In this document: positions 1-6,063 of the stretch, in pieces
Layout of the letters: each line of letters starts with the position of its first letter
Position numbering within the stretch: the first letter of the stretch is position 1
Assembly: GCA_013813185.1 (NCBI GenBank)
Contig: JACCSD010000146.1
Span: forward strand, 1-12,032
DNA length: 12,032 nucleotides
Reading direction: 5' to 3'
Source of the DNA: Burkholderiaceae bacterium
Lineage (GTDB): Bacteria; Pseudomonadota; Gammaproteobacteria; Burkholderiales; Burkholderiaceae_F
Made by a program: the position numbers and the translations under genes
Notes under the pieces: model-generated
The model's input: only the letters and a program-made list of their open reading frames with translations
Told to the model about the DNA's origin: nothing
The model's database searches: none

Positions 1-570
1 GAGAAGGCGCGTGAGCGCGCTGCCGCCGAGCGGCTGCAGATCGACTGCCGCGAAGCCGACGCAGAAGCGCTGCCCTTCAAGGACCGCAGCTTCGACGTCG
101 TGGTCTCGACGTTCGGGGTAATGTTCACGCCCGATCAGCAGAAGGCTGCGGACGAACTGATGCGCGTCTGCAAATCCGGCGGCAAGATCGGCCTCGCTAA
201 TTGGACGCCGGACGGCTTCATTGGCCAGTTGTTCAAGACGATTGGAAAGCACCTACCGCCGCCTGCCGGCGTCAAATCACCGGCGCTGTGGGGCACACCC
301 GTGCGCATCAACGAGCTGTTCGGGTCGCACGCCTCTTCGATCAAGGCGGAGCCGCGCAATTTCGTGTTTCGTTACCGCTCGCCGCAACACTGGCTCGATG
401 TTTTCAAGACCTACTACGGCCCGCTGCTGAAGGCGTTTGCCGCTCTGCAACCCGCAGCTCAAGCAGCCTTGGCCACCGACGTGATCGCGCTGATCGAACG
501 TTTCAACCGCTCCGGCGATGGATCGATGGTCGTCCCCAGCGAATATCTCGAGGTTGTCGTTACCCTCTAG
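1..570 (+). CDS. Class I SAM-dependent methyltransferase, 3' part (5' end outside the window)
   Basis: The reading frame is open from base 1 to the TAG at 568-570, so the gene starts upstream and only the C-terminal 189 residues are visible. The visible part begins near the end of the Rossmann core. It shows an acidic segment (READAEALPF), then SFDVVVSTFGVMF, then the helix and turn ADELMRVCKSGGKIGLANW. This is the layout of Methyltransf_11/UbiE-like enzymes, where the post-motif II strand is followed by an LxRVxxPGG-type loop. The glycine-rich SAM-binding motif I lies upstream, out of view. The C-terminal part (SEYLEVVVTL end) resembles a group of uncharacterised small-molecule methyltransferases; the substrate cannot be told. 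Two cupin genes follow on the same strand, the first starting 22 bp after this stop, which suggests one transcript. Family assignment is firm; specific function is unknown. Confidence 0.85.
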   Translation, partial: EKARERAAAERLQIDCREADAEALPFKDRSFDVVVSTFGVMFTPDQQKAADELMRVCKSGGKIGLANWTPDGFIGQLFKTIGKHLPPPAGVKSPALWGTPVRINELFGSHASSIKAEPRNFVFRYRSPQHWLDVFKTYYGPLLKAFAALQPAAQAALATDVIALIERFNRSGDGSMVVPSEYLEVVVTL

Positions 571-580
571 CGCACCAATC

Positions 581-586
581 AAGGAG
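581..586 (+). promoter_or_regulatory. Ribosome binding site of the first cupin gene
   Basis: AAGGAG lies 6 bases before the ATG at 593. It decides this start over an in-frame ATG at 518, which lies inside the upstream methyltransferase gene and would put extra residues ahead of a clear signal peptide. Confidence 0.75.
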
Positions 587-592
587 AACACG

Positions 593-1084
593 ATGAGAAA
601 CACGTTAGCCACACTGTCTGCAGCGCTCGCGTTTTGCACAATCGCAGCGCCCGTCGCTTTTGCACAATCCAGTGGTCACGCAGGAATGGCGAGCGACCAC
701 ATGATGGCCACGCCGGATGAGCTCAAGTGGGTCGATATTCCTTCGTTGCCGCCCGGCGCGAAGCTGGCTGTCATCGAAGGTCCGCTCAATCAGGCGGGGC
801 CGATCACTTTCCGCTTAAAACTTCCCGCGAACTACCAGATACCGGCGCATTGGCATCCGGCGATCGAACACGTCACGGTGATCTCGGGCACGTTCAATAT
901 GGGAGCCGGGGACAAGCTGGACCCGACGAAGACGAAAGCGCTGGCCGCTGGCGGCATTGCCATCATGCAGCCGAAGACCACTCACTTTGCGTGGAACAAG
1001 GAAGAAACGATCGTTCAGGTTCACGGAATGGGGCCTTGGGGCGTCACGTACGTGAACCCGGCAGACGATCCGAGAAAGAAATAG
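593..1084 (+). CDS. Secreted cupin-fold protein, first of a tandem pair
   Basis: This 163-residue protein begins with a Sec signal peptide (MRNTLATLSAALAFCTIAAP, likely cleavage at AFA|Q, residues 24/25). One compact cupin domain follows at about residues 45-155. The likely metal ligands are H86 and H88 in the PAHWHP motif, E92, and H131 in the second cupin motif, so a mononuclear metal site is probable. The domain opens with LKW and PPGAKLAVIEG, features shared with the next gene, so the two look like diverged duplicates. The mature N-terminus contains a His/Met-rich stretch (GHAGMASDHMM) that could bind metal; that is speculation. The start is set by AAGGAG at 581-586. Such small periplasmic cupins are usually annotated only as cupin-domain proteins, and the reaction, if any, is unknown. 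It is probably cotranscribed with the methyltransferase and the second cupin. Confidence 0.85.
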   Translation: MRNTLATLSAALAFCTIAAPVAFAQSSGHAGMASDHMMATPDELKWVDIPSLPPGAKLAVIEGPLNQAGPITFRLKLPANYQIPAHWHPAIEHVTVISGTFNMGAGDKLDPTKTKALAAGGIAIMQPKTTHFAWNKEETIVQVHGMGPWGVTYVNPADDPRKK

Positions 1085-1103
1085 CACAGCGTTTCTAACA
1101 AAC

Positions 1104-1109
1104 AGGAGG
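1104..1109 (+). promoter_or_regulatory. Ribosome binding site of the second cupin gene
   Basis: AGGAGG lies 6 bases before the ATG at 1116 and is a near-perfect Shine-Dalgarno sequence. It supports that start and suggests the second cupin is translated independently within the transcript. Confidence 0.8.
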
Positions 1110-1115
1110 CGATTT

Positions 1116-1598
1116 ATGTTTTGCCGCACCGTTACACGCCAGTCACTGAGCGTCGCGCTGATGTCCGGGCTGCTTCTTGCCGGCTCATTTGTGATGACCC
1201 CGGTGTCGGGACAGGAAGCGCCGCTGACGCGGACAACCAAGGACTCTCAACTCAAATGGGGACCTTGTCCTCCGTTCCTGCCGAAGGGATGCGAGATTGC
1301 GGTCCTTCACGGCGACCCCGCCAAAAGTAACGCCGACGTCTTTTTCAAGGTGCCCGCCAATTCCGTCATTCCGCGCCACTGGCACACGTCGGCGGAGCGG
1401 ATGGTGTTGGTATCGGGAGAGCTCCACGTCACCTATGACGGGCACAAGACAGCGGTGCTCAAGCCTGGCACCTATGCATACGGACCCGCCAAGCTGGCGC
1501 ACAAAGCGGAATGCAAGAAGGCTGGTCCCTGCGTCCTGTTCATCGCATTTGAGTCGCCAGTGGACGCTGTGGCGAGTGACGACACAGCGAAGAAATGA
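1116..1598 (+). CDS. Secreted cupin-fold protein, second of a tandem pair
   Basis: This 160-residue protein has a hydrophobic export signal over about residues 10-30, with cleavage probably near residues 32-35. A single cupin domain follows. Likely metal ligands are H88 and H90 (PRHWHT), E94 and H129 (KLAHKAE), the same spacing as in the preceding gene. The shared start of the domain (LKWG, PKGCEIAVLHG) shows the two are paralogues. Unlike its neighbour it has four cysteines in the mature part: C51 and C59 near the domain start, C133 and C139 near the end. In an exported protein these could form disulfides (inference). The gene starts 31 bp after the first cupin stop. It is followed by a perfect palindrome and a convergent gene, so it is probably the last of its operon. 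Substrate and role are unknown. Confidence 0.84.
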   Translation: MFCRTVTRQSLSVALMSGLLLAGSFVMTPVSGQEAPLTRTTKDSQLKWGPCPPFLPKGCEIAVLHGDPAKSNADVFFKVPANSVIPRHWHTSAERMVLVSGELHVTYDGHKTAVLKPGTYAYGPAKLAHKAECKKAGPCVLFIAFESPVDAVASDDTAKK

Positions 1599-1604
1599 AG
1601 AACC

Positions 1605-1624
1605 GGAGCTGCCGCGGCAGCTCC
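1605..1624. terminator. Perfect 20-bp palindrome between convergent genes: possible bidirectional terminator or REP-like element
   Basis: GGAGCTGCCGCGGCAGCTCC is fully self-complementary. It lies between the cupin stop (1598) and the Bug gene's stop codon, and its last base (1624) is part of that stop codon. Transcribed from either side it would form a strong GC hairpin, suiting a terminator shared by two convergent genes. There is no clear T-tract on either side, so intrinsic termination is not certain. The minus-strand reading GTAGGAGCTGCCGCGGC also recalls repetitive extragenic palindromes that begin GTAGGAGC in Pseudomonas and relatives. Confidence 0.5.
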
Positions 1625-2604
1625 TACTGCGGCTGAAATCCGCTCTTCCTGATGATCTGCGCCCACGTTTGCGAATAAGCGCGCTCGCGAGACGCGAGCT
1701 GCGCTTGCGGCATGAACTGCACCGTCAGTCCCCAGCGCGTCAGCCGATCGCGTACGTCGGGCTGCGCGATCACCTTCGACAACGCTGCAGAAAACTGATC
1801 GATTGCCGCTTGCGGCGTGCCGGCAGGCGCGAAGAACGCGTAGTACGGGACGTCTTCGAAACCCGCGAGGCCGAGCTCCGCGAACGTCGGCACGTCGGGC
1901 AGCGCAGTTTGGCGTGAAGCGCCGAGCACCGCTACGACGCGCAGTTTGCCAGCCGCGTGGTTCTCGATGAAATCCGGAACTGAACCGACGCCGGCCGGAA
2001 TCTGGTTGCTCAGCATGTCGCCGATCATCGGTGCGCTGCCGCGGTACGGTGCTGACACCAGATCGAGGCCGTACTTTTCCCCGATGACCTTGACGAGAAA
2101 CTCGGGCACGGATGCCGGCGCCGGAATGCCGATCGCGCTCTTGCCACCCTGGCTTTTTACCCAAGCAACGTAGTCGTTGAAATTTTTCGCGGACGTGCCG
2201 GCTGCGAGCGCCAGCGCGTTGACGAATGTTGCGAAGCCCGCGACCGGTACGAAATCCTTCGCCGGATCGAAACCAGGGTTCTTCATCACCAGCGGCAGAA
2301 TAGAAATCGTGTGGTCGTGCGAGATGAAGAAGGTCGTGCCGTCGGGGGCCGCGCTCTTCAGCGCGTGCGCTGCGATCTGACCGCCCGCACCAGGCCGGTT
2401 CTCGACGATGACTGAAGTGCCGAGTTCATCCTTCAACCTCTCGGCCAACGTGCGTGCGATGGCGTCGGTGCCGCCGCCCGGTGGGAAGCCCACCAAAATG
2501 CGGATCGTCTTGCTCGGTTGCGCGAGCGCTGCGGCGCTCAGCCCGGCGAGCAAAACACCCGCACAAATCAGGCGGACGATCTGGGCAAGAATAGAAAGTG
2601 GCAT
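1624..2604 (-). CDS. Bug-family (TctC-type) periplasmic solute-binding protein, orphan receptor
   Basis: The 326-residue product has a Sec signal peptide with likely cleavage at ALA|Q (residues 28/29). The mature protein opens with IRILVGFPPGGGTDAIARTLA and continues with VIVENRPGAGG (about residues 66-75), the signature of Bug/TctC receptors of tripartite tricarboxylate transporters. The length matches the family, and the ending DVRDRLTRWGL is also typical. These proteins bind small carboxylates or related solutes in the periplasm and pass them to TctA/TctB membrane subunits. None are encoded nearby, so this is an orphan receptor, as is common in Betaproteobacteria. The ATG at 2604 is preceded by GGAGG at 2614-2610 and is chosen over a frame-extended upstream start inside the DUF72 gene. 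The DUF72 gene ends 23 bp upstream on the same strand, so the two may share a transcript, though no functional link is evident. The ligand cannot be predicted. Confidence 0.93.
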   Translation of the reverse strand: MPLSILAQIVRLICAGVLLAGLSAAALAQPSKTIRILVGFPPGGGTDAIARTLAERLKDELGTSVIVENRPGAGGQIAAHALKSAAPDGTTFFISHDHTISILPLVMKNPGFDPAKDFVPVAGFATFVNALALAAGTSAKNFNDYVAWVKSQGGKSAIGIPAPASVPEFLVKVIGEKYGLDLVSAPYRGSAPMIGDMLSNQIPAGVGSVPDFIENHAAGKLRVVAVLGASRQTALPDVPTFAELGLAGFEDVPYYAFFAPAGTPQAAIDQFSAALSKVIAQPDVRDRLTRWGLTVQFMPQAQLASRERAYSQTWAQIIRKSGFQPQ

Positions 2605-2609
2605 ACGGT

Positions 2610-2614
2610 CCTCC
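2610..2614 (-). promoter_or_regulatory. Ribosome binding site of the Bug gene
   Basis: On the minus strand GGAGG lies 5 bases before the ATG at 2604. It fixes the start right before the signal peptide. Confidence 0.75.
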
Positions 2615-2627
2615 AGAGAATTGGTTT

Positions 2628-3350
2628 TTACGACGACCCAAACCGCATCAGCGTTTTCGCGTACGCCGGCGCCGTGGGCTCGTGCATGAAATACACGTAG
2701 ATCTCGCGCCACGCCGTCGCTGCCAGTTTTGCTGCCCACTGCTGAAGATCGTCGTCCGAATACGTTTCGAGCCGTAGCCGGACGTAACCCCAGTTTGCAG
2801 TTTCGACCAGAGGCGGTGGTGCGCCGTCGTTGCCTTCCGATTCGCGCTCGGAAAGGCAGAGTGATGCGCCGGCCGACTTCAACACGTCATAAACGTCATC
2901 TTCAAACCAGCTGTCGTTACGAAACTCGAATGCCGCGCAGTGTCCTTCCGGCAGCAGCTTGAGAAACTCGCTCAGCCTCGGCAGGTCCTTTTTCATGAAC
3001 GGGGGCAACTGAAACAGCACCGGGCCGCGCTTGGCGCCCAGCGCGGCAAGCGTCGTGTACAGAAAATTGACCGAATCGGTCGCTGTGTCCGCCTTCAGTC
3101 GCGACATGTGCGTGATACGGCGTGAGGCCTTGATCGCGAACTTGAAATCGTCCGGCGTCGTCTTCGCCCAGTTTTCGAGCACGGCCGTCTTCGGCATCTG
3201 ATAGAAAGTATTGTTGATCTCCACCGTCGGCAGGCGCTCGCTGTACCACCCGAGCATGTCTTCCGGCTTCACCTTTTCCGGATAGAAGGTTCCTTTCCAC
3301 TCCTTGAAGGAATAGCCACTCGCGCCCGCGACCAGTTTCTGAGCAGTCAT
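2628..3350 (-). CDS. DUF72 (YecE-family) TIM-barrel protein
   Basis: This 240-residue protein matches DUF72 throughout. It has GASGYSFKEWKGTFYP (residues 9-23), VEINNTFYQMP (43-53), FAIKASRRITH (71-81), GPVLFQLPP (109-117) and AFEFRNDSWF (140-149), and ends with a YFMHEPTAPAYA segment. The length is normal, and the family adopts a TIM-barrel fold. Its biochemical function is not settled; from memory, a published binding-site comparison of a Thermotoga member proposed endonuclease IV-like DNA binding. It starts at an ATG only 15 bp from the divergent ligD start. No Shine-Dalgarno sequence is visible upstream of the ATG. The adjacency to NHEJ genes makes a DNA-repair role worth testing, but that is inference. 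The Bug receptor follows 23 bp downstream. Confidence 0.9.
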   Translation of the reverse strand: MTAQKLVAGASGYSFKEWKGTFYPEKVKPEDMLGWYSERLPTVEINNTFYQMPKTAVLENWAKTTPDDFKFAIKASRRITHMSRLKADTATDSVNFLYTTLAALGAKRGPVLFQLPPFMKKDLPRLSEFLKLLPEGHCAAFEFRNDSWFEDDVYDVLKSAGASLCLSERESEGNDGAPPPLVETANWGYVRLRLETYSDDDLQQWAAKLAATAWREIYVYFMHEPTAPAYAKTLMRFGSS

Positions 3351-3353
3351 GTC

Positions 3354-3359
3354 TAGAAT
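3354..3359 (+). promoter_or_regulatory. Possible -10 box of the ligD promoter (leaderless transcript)
   Basis: TAGAAT matches the sigma-70 -10 consensus at 5 of 6 positions and sits inside the 15-bp gap between the divergent DUF72 and ligD starts. Initiation 7 bases downstream would fall on the G of the ligD GTG codon, giving a leaderless mRNA. The position expected for a -35 box (about 3331-3336, ACCAGT) is a poor match, so an activator or another sigma factor may be needed. This is a weak call resting on one hexamer and the absence of a Shine-Dalgarno sequence. Confidence 0.28.
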
Positions 3360-3365
3360 TTACGC

Positions 3366-6047
3366 GTGCCGAAAAGTAATCTCACCGAATACTCCGCCAA
3401 GCGCAGTCTTTCAGCTACTCCCGAGCCCGCAGGGAATCTGCGGGAAGCAGGCGGCGGACCGTTGATGTTCGTGATCCAACAACATTCCGCGCGTCACATG
3501 CACTACGACCTTCGGCTGGAGTGCGACGGCGTATTGAAGTCGTGGGCGGTGCCGAAGGGACTGTCGCTCGATCCTAGCGAGAAGCGGTTGGCGGCGCAGA
3601 CCGAAGACCACCCGTACGACTATGCCTCGTTCGAGGGGGTGATTCCGCCCGGGCAGTACGGCGCCGGCGAGATGATCGTGTGGGATTGCGGCGTCTATTC
3701 GCCGGATGAAGGGCAGGAGCACTGGTTTCATGATCGCGAGGAGGCAGAGCTGCGCATTCGCGATGGCATCGAGCAAGGCAAGTTGAGCTTTCTGCTGCGC
3801 GGCGAGAAGGTGAAGGGTTCGTTTGCGCTGGTGCGCATGAAGGACCGGAAGAACTGGCTGGTGATCAAGCACAAGGATCGCTTCGTCTCGGAGAGCGATC
3901 TCACTGAGCAGAATCGGTCGGTGCTCTCGGGGGCGTCGATTGAGGATCTGAGGACTGTTCCGGCACATCGTATTCCGGCGGCGCGCTTGGTTGCTACTGG
4001 TCAAACCGAGGCAATGCCGGCCACGCTCGCTCCGATGCAGGCCGAGCTCGGTGATGCACCGTTCAATCACACCGACTGGATGTGGGAACCGAAGCTTGAC
4101 GGCTATCGAGTCCTTGCGTTCGTCGAAGGCGAAAGTGTGAAGCTGCGTTCACGGCGCGGCCTCGATCTGGCCGCGGATTTTCCGAAGCTGTGCGCGGAGC
4201 TTGGAAAACAGGCTGTCGACAGCCTGGTCCTCGACGGCGAAATCGTCGCTTTTGACGCGGACGGCAAACCGTCGTTCAACGCGATGCAGAACCGGGGCTC
4301 GCAGGCCGAGCGTGCAGTGTTCTATTGCTTCGACCTGCTGCACTTTGCCGGCGTCAACCTGCGCGGCGCGCCCTACTGCGACCGCCGGCGGTATCTGGCT
4401 CAGTGCCTCCTGCCATCGCCGTTGGTTCAACTGGTGCACTCGCTGGATGACGGCGTCGCGCTGCACGCCGCGGCGGTGGCGAGCGGTTTCGAAGGCGTCA
4501 TTGGCAAGCGCAAGAACAGCCGCTACGAAGCGGGGCGGCGCTCGGGATCGTGGTTGAAGGTCAAGTCGACGAACAGCGCGGAGTTCGTGGTCGGTGGCTA
4601 CACGAAGGGCAAGGGCTCGCGTTCGCCGCTGGGTGCGTTGCTGGTCGGTTACTGGGACGATGGCAAGTTGATCTATGCCTCGCATGTCGGCTCGGGGTTC
4701 GACGAGGCAACGTTGCCGCTCGTCAAAGCGCGGCTGGAGCCATTGCGCACGGCGACACGCCCCTTTTCCGCGCAACCCGAGCTGCACATGCCGACGACCT
4801 GGGTCAAGCCCGAGGTGGTGGTCGAGGTCAAGTTTCAGAGCTGGACGGAAGACGGCGCGTTGCGTGCGCCGGTGTTCTTGCGGCTGCGTGATGACATCGA
4901 TCCAAAGTCGGTTCGGCGCTCCGTGCCTGCCGAAGCGAGGCGCGCTGACGATGCGCCGGCAGCAAAGACGAATGCTGCCAGCGGCATCGACGACATCTTG
5001 CGCCAGCTTGAAAACAGGAAAACGTCATTCACGCTGTCAGCGGGCGAGCATCAGATCAAGCTCACGCATCTCGATCGCGTCTATTGGCCGGCGGATCCGG
5101 CACTGAGTCAGCCAGCGCTGACCAAGCGCGACCTGCTGCGTTATTTCGCGCAGGTATCGCCGCTGATCCTGCCGCATCTCGCGGATCGCCCGCTGACGAT
5201 GATTCGAATGCCCGACGGCATCCACGGTCAGCGATTTTTTCAGAAGCACTGGGAGCAGGAGCGGCCTGCGTTCACCGAGACGATCACCGTCTTTTCCGGC
5301 CACAAGGACGAGAGCCACGACTATCTGCTGTGCAACGACCTGCCGACGTTGTTGTGGCTCGCGCAGTCCGGGACTCTCGAGTTCCACATCTGGCATTCGC
5401 GCGCGAAGCTCGGCACCGATGCAGCCGTGAAGGGCACCGACTACTCGACTTCACTCGAGTCGCTTGAAGAGTCGGTGCTTAACTATCCCGACTACGTCGT
5501 GTTCGACATCGACCCGTACATCTACTCGGGCAAGGAAGCGGCGGGTGACGAGCCCGAGCTGAATACGATGGCGTTCGAAAAGGGCAAGGAAGTTGCGTTC
5601 TGGCTGCGCGAGCTGCTGCACAGCATGTCGCTCGAGCCGATCGTCAAGACATCGGGCAAGACGGGCCTGCATGTGTTCGTGCCGATCAAACGCACGATCG
5701 ATTTTGACGCGGCGCGCGAGATCTCCGAACTGGTCGGACGGCATTTGATGCGTCAGCATCCGAAGGACATCACGATGGAATGGAGCGTGCCGAAGCGCAC
5801 CGGCAAGATCTTTATGGACTACAACATGAACGTGCGCGGCAAGACGCTCAATGTCGCCTATTCGCCACGCGGCGCGAGCGGAGCGCCGATCTCGATGCCG
5901 CTCACGTGGGACGAGCTGGCCGGCGCGCATCCACTAGACTTCAGAATCACAAACGTCGGCAAGCGCCTGGCAAAGGGCGATCGCTGGCACGATGCGCTGA
6001 AAGCGAAGCAGAGTCTCGAACGCGCGGTCAAGCGCGAGAAGAGTTAA
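3366..6047 (+). CDS. ligD: Multifunctional ATP-dependent DNA ligase D (PE-LIG-POL)
   Basis: LigD, 893 residues, is the end-processing and sealing enzyme of bacterial NHEJ. The N-terminal 3'-phosphoesterase domain (about 1-165) carries H40, H46, D48, R50 and H82, equivalent to the Mn-site residues of Pseudomonas LigD. The ligase domain (about 220-525) has catalytic K243 in EPKLDGYR, motif III LDGEIVAF (from 289), motif IV EGVIGKR (from E376) and motif V WLKVK (396-400). An Ala-rich linker (about 530-550) leads to the primase-polymerase domain (about 560-870) with D714 and D716 in FDIDP and D818 in FMDYN. All three activities therefore look intact. The start is GTG with no visible Shine-Dalgarno sequence; the next ATG (residue 34) would cut into the PE domain, whose family normally starts with a similar SEYxxKR stretch. 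ku begins 16 bp after the stop. Ligation of double-strand breaks together with Ku is well established for the family. Confidence 0.97.
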   Translation: MPKSNLTEYSAKRSLSATPEPAGNLREAGGGPLMFVIQQHSARHMHYDLRLECDGVLKSWAVPKGLSLDPSEKRLAAQTEDHPYDYASFEGVIPPGQYGAGEMIVWDCGVYSPDEGQEHWFHDREEAELRIRDGIEQGKLSFLLRGEKVKGSFALVRMKDRKNWLVIKHKDRFVSESDLTEQNRSVLSGASIEDLRTVPAHRIPAARLVATGQTEAMPATLAPMQAELGDAPFNHTDWMWEPKLDGYRVLAFVEGESVKLRSRRGLDLAADFPKLCAELGKQAVDSLVLDGEIVAFDADGKPSFNAMQNRGSQAERAVFYCFDLLHFAGVNLRGAPYCDRRRYLAQCLLPSPLVQLVHSLDDGVALHAAAVASGFEGVIGKRKNSRYEAGRRSGSWLKVKSTNSAEFVVGGYTKGKGSRSPLGALLVGYWDDGKLIYASHVGSGFDEATLPLVKARLEPLRTATRPFSAQPELHMPTTWVKPEVVVEVKFQSWTEDGALRAPVFLRLRDDIDPKSVRRSVPAEARRADDAPAAKTNAASGIDDILRQLENRKTSFTLSAGEHQIKLTHLDRVYWPADPALSQPALTKRDLLRYFAQVSPLILPHLADRPLTMIRMPDGIHGQRFFQKHWEQERPAFTETITVFSGHKDESHDYLLCNDLPTLLWLAQSGTLEFHIWHSRAKLGTDAAVKGTDYSTSLESLEESVLNYPDYVVFDIDPYIYSGKEAAGDEPELNTMAFEKGKEVAFWLRELLHSMSLEPIVKTSGKTGLHVFVPIKRTIDFDAAREISELVGRHLMRQHPKDITMEWSVPKRTGKIFMDYNMNVRGKTLNVAYSPRGASGAPISMPLTWDELAGAHPLDFRITNVGKRLAKGDRWHDALKAKQSLERAVKREKS
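4209..4226. repeat. Perfect 18-bp palindrome inside ligD
   Basis: CAGGCTGTCGACAGCCTG is fully self-complementary and lies in the ligase domain just before motif III (residues about 282-287). It could be chance, an mRNA hairpin, or a protein-binding site. Nothing else in the sequence favours one of these. Confidence 0.5.
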
Positions 6048-6053
6048 CAGATC

Positions 6054-6060
6054 GGAGGAG
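6054..6060 (+). promoter_or_regulatory. Ribosome binding site of ku
   Basis: GGAGGAG lies 3 bases before the ATG at 6064 if counted to its last base (6 bases from its GGAG core). It contrasts with ligD, which has no visible site, so Ku may be made in excess over LigD from the shared transcript. Confidence 0.75.
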
Positions 6061-6063
6061 GGC

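Noticed and set aside
518..592. Upstream ATG at 518 for the first cupin
   Set aside because: It lies inside the methyltransferase gene and would bury the signal peptide; AAGGAG points to the ATG at 593.
1297..1917. Plus-strand 206-aa open frame spanning the second cupin and the Bug gene end
   Set aside because: It is out of frame with the cupin, antisense to Bug, crosses the palindrome, and has Arg/Ser-rich composition typical of shadow frames.
1472..2164. Minus-strand 230-aa frame overlapping the Bug gene
   Set aside because: It is a +1/+2 shadow of the Bug coding sequence and shows no motif; the Bug frame has clear family signatures.
4149..4787. Minus-strand 212-aa open frame opposite ligD
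   Set aside because: It is Arg/Gln-rich with no recognisable domain and lies antisense to the conserved ligase motifs of ligD. Long antisense frames are expected at this GC content.
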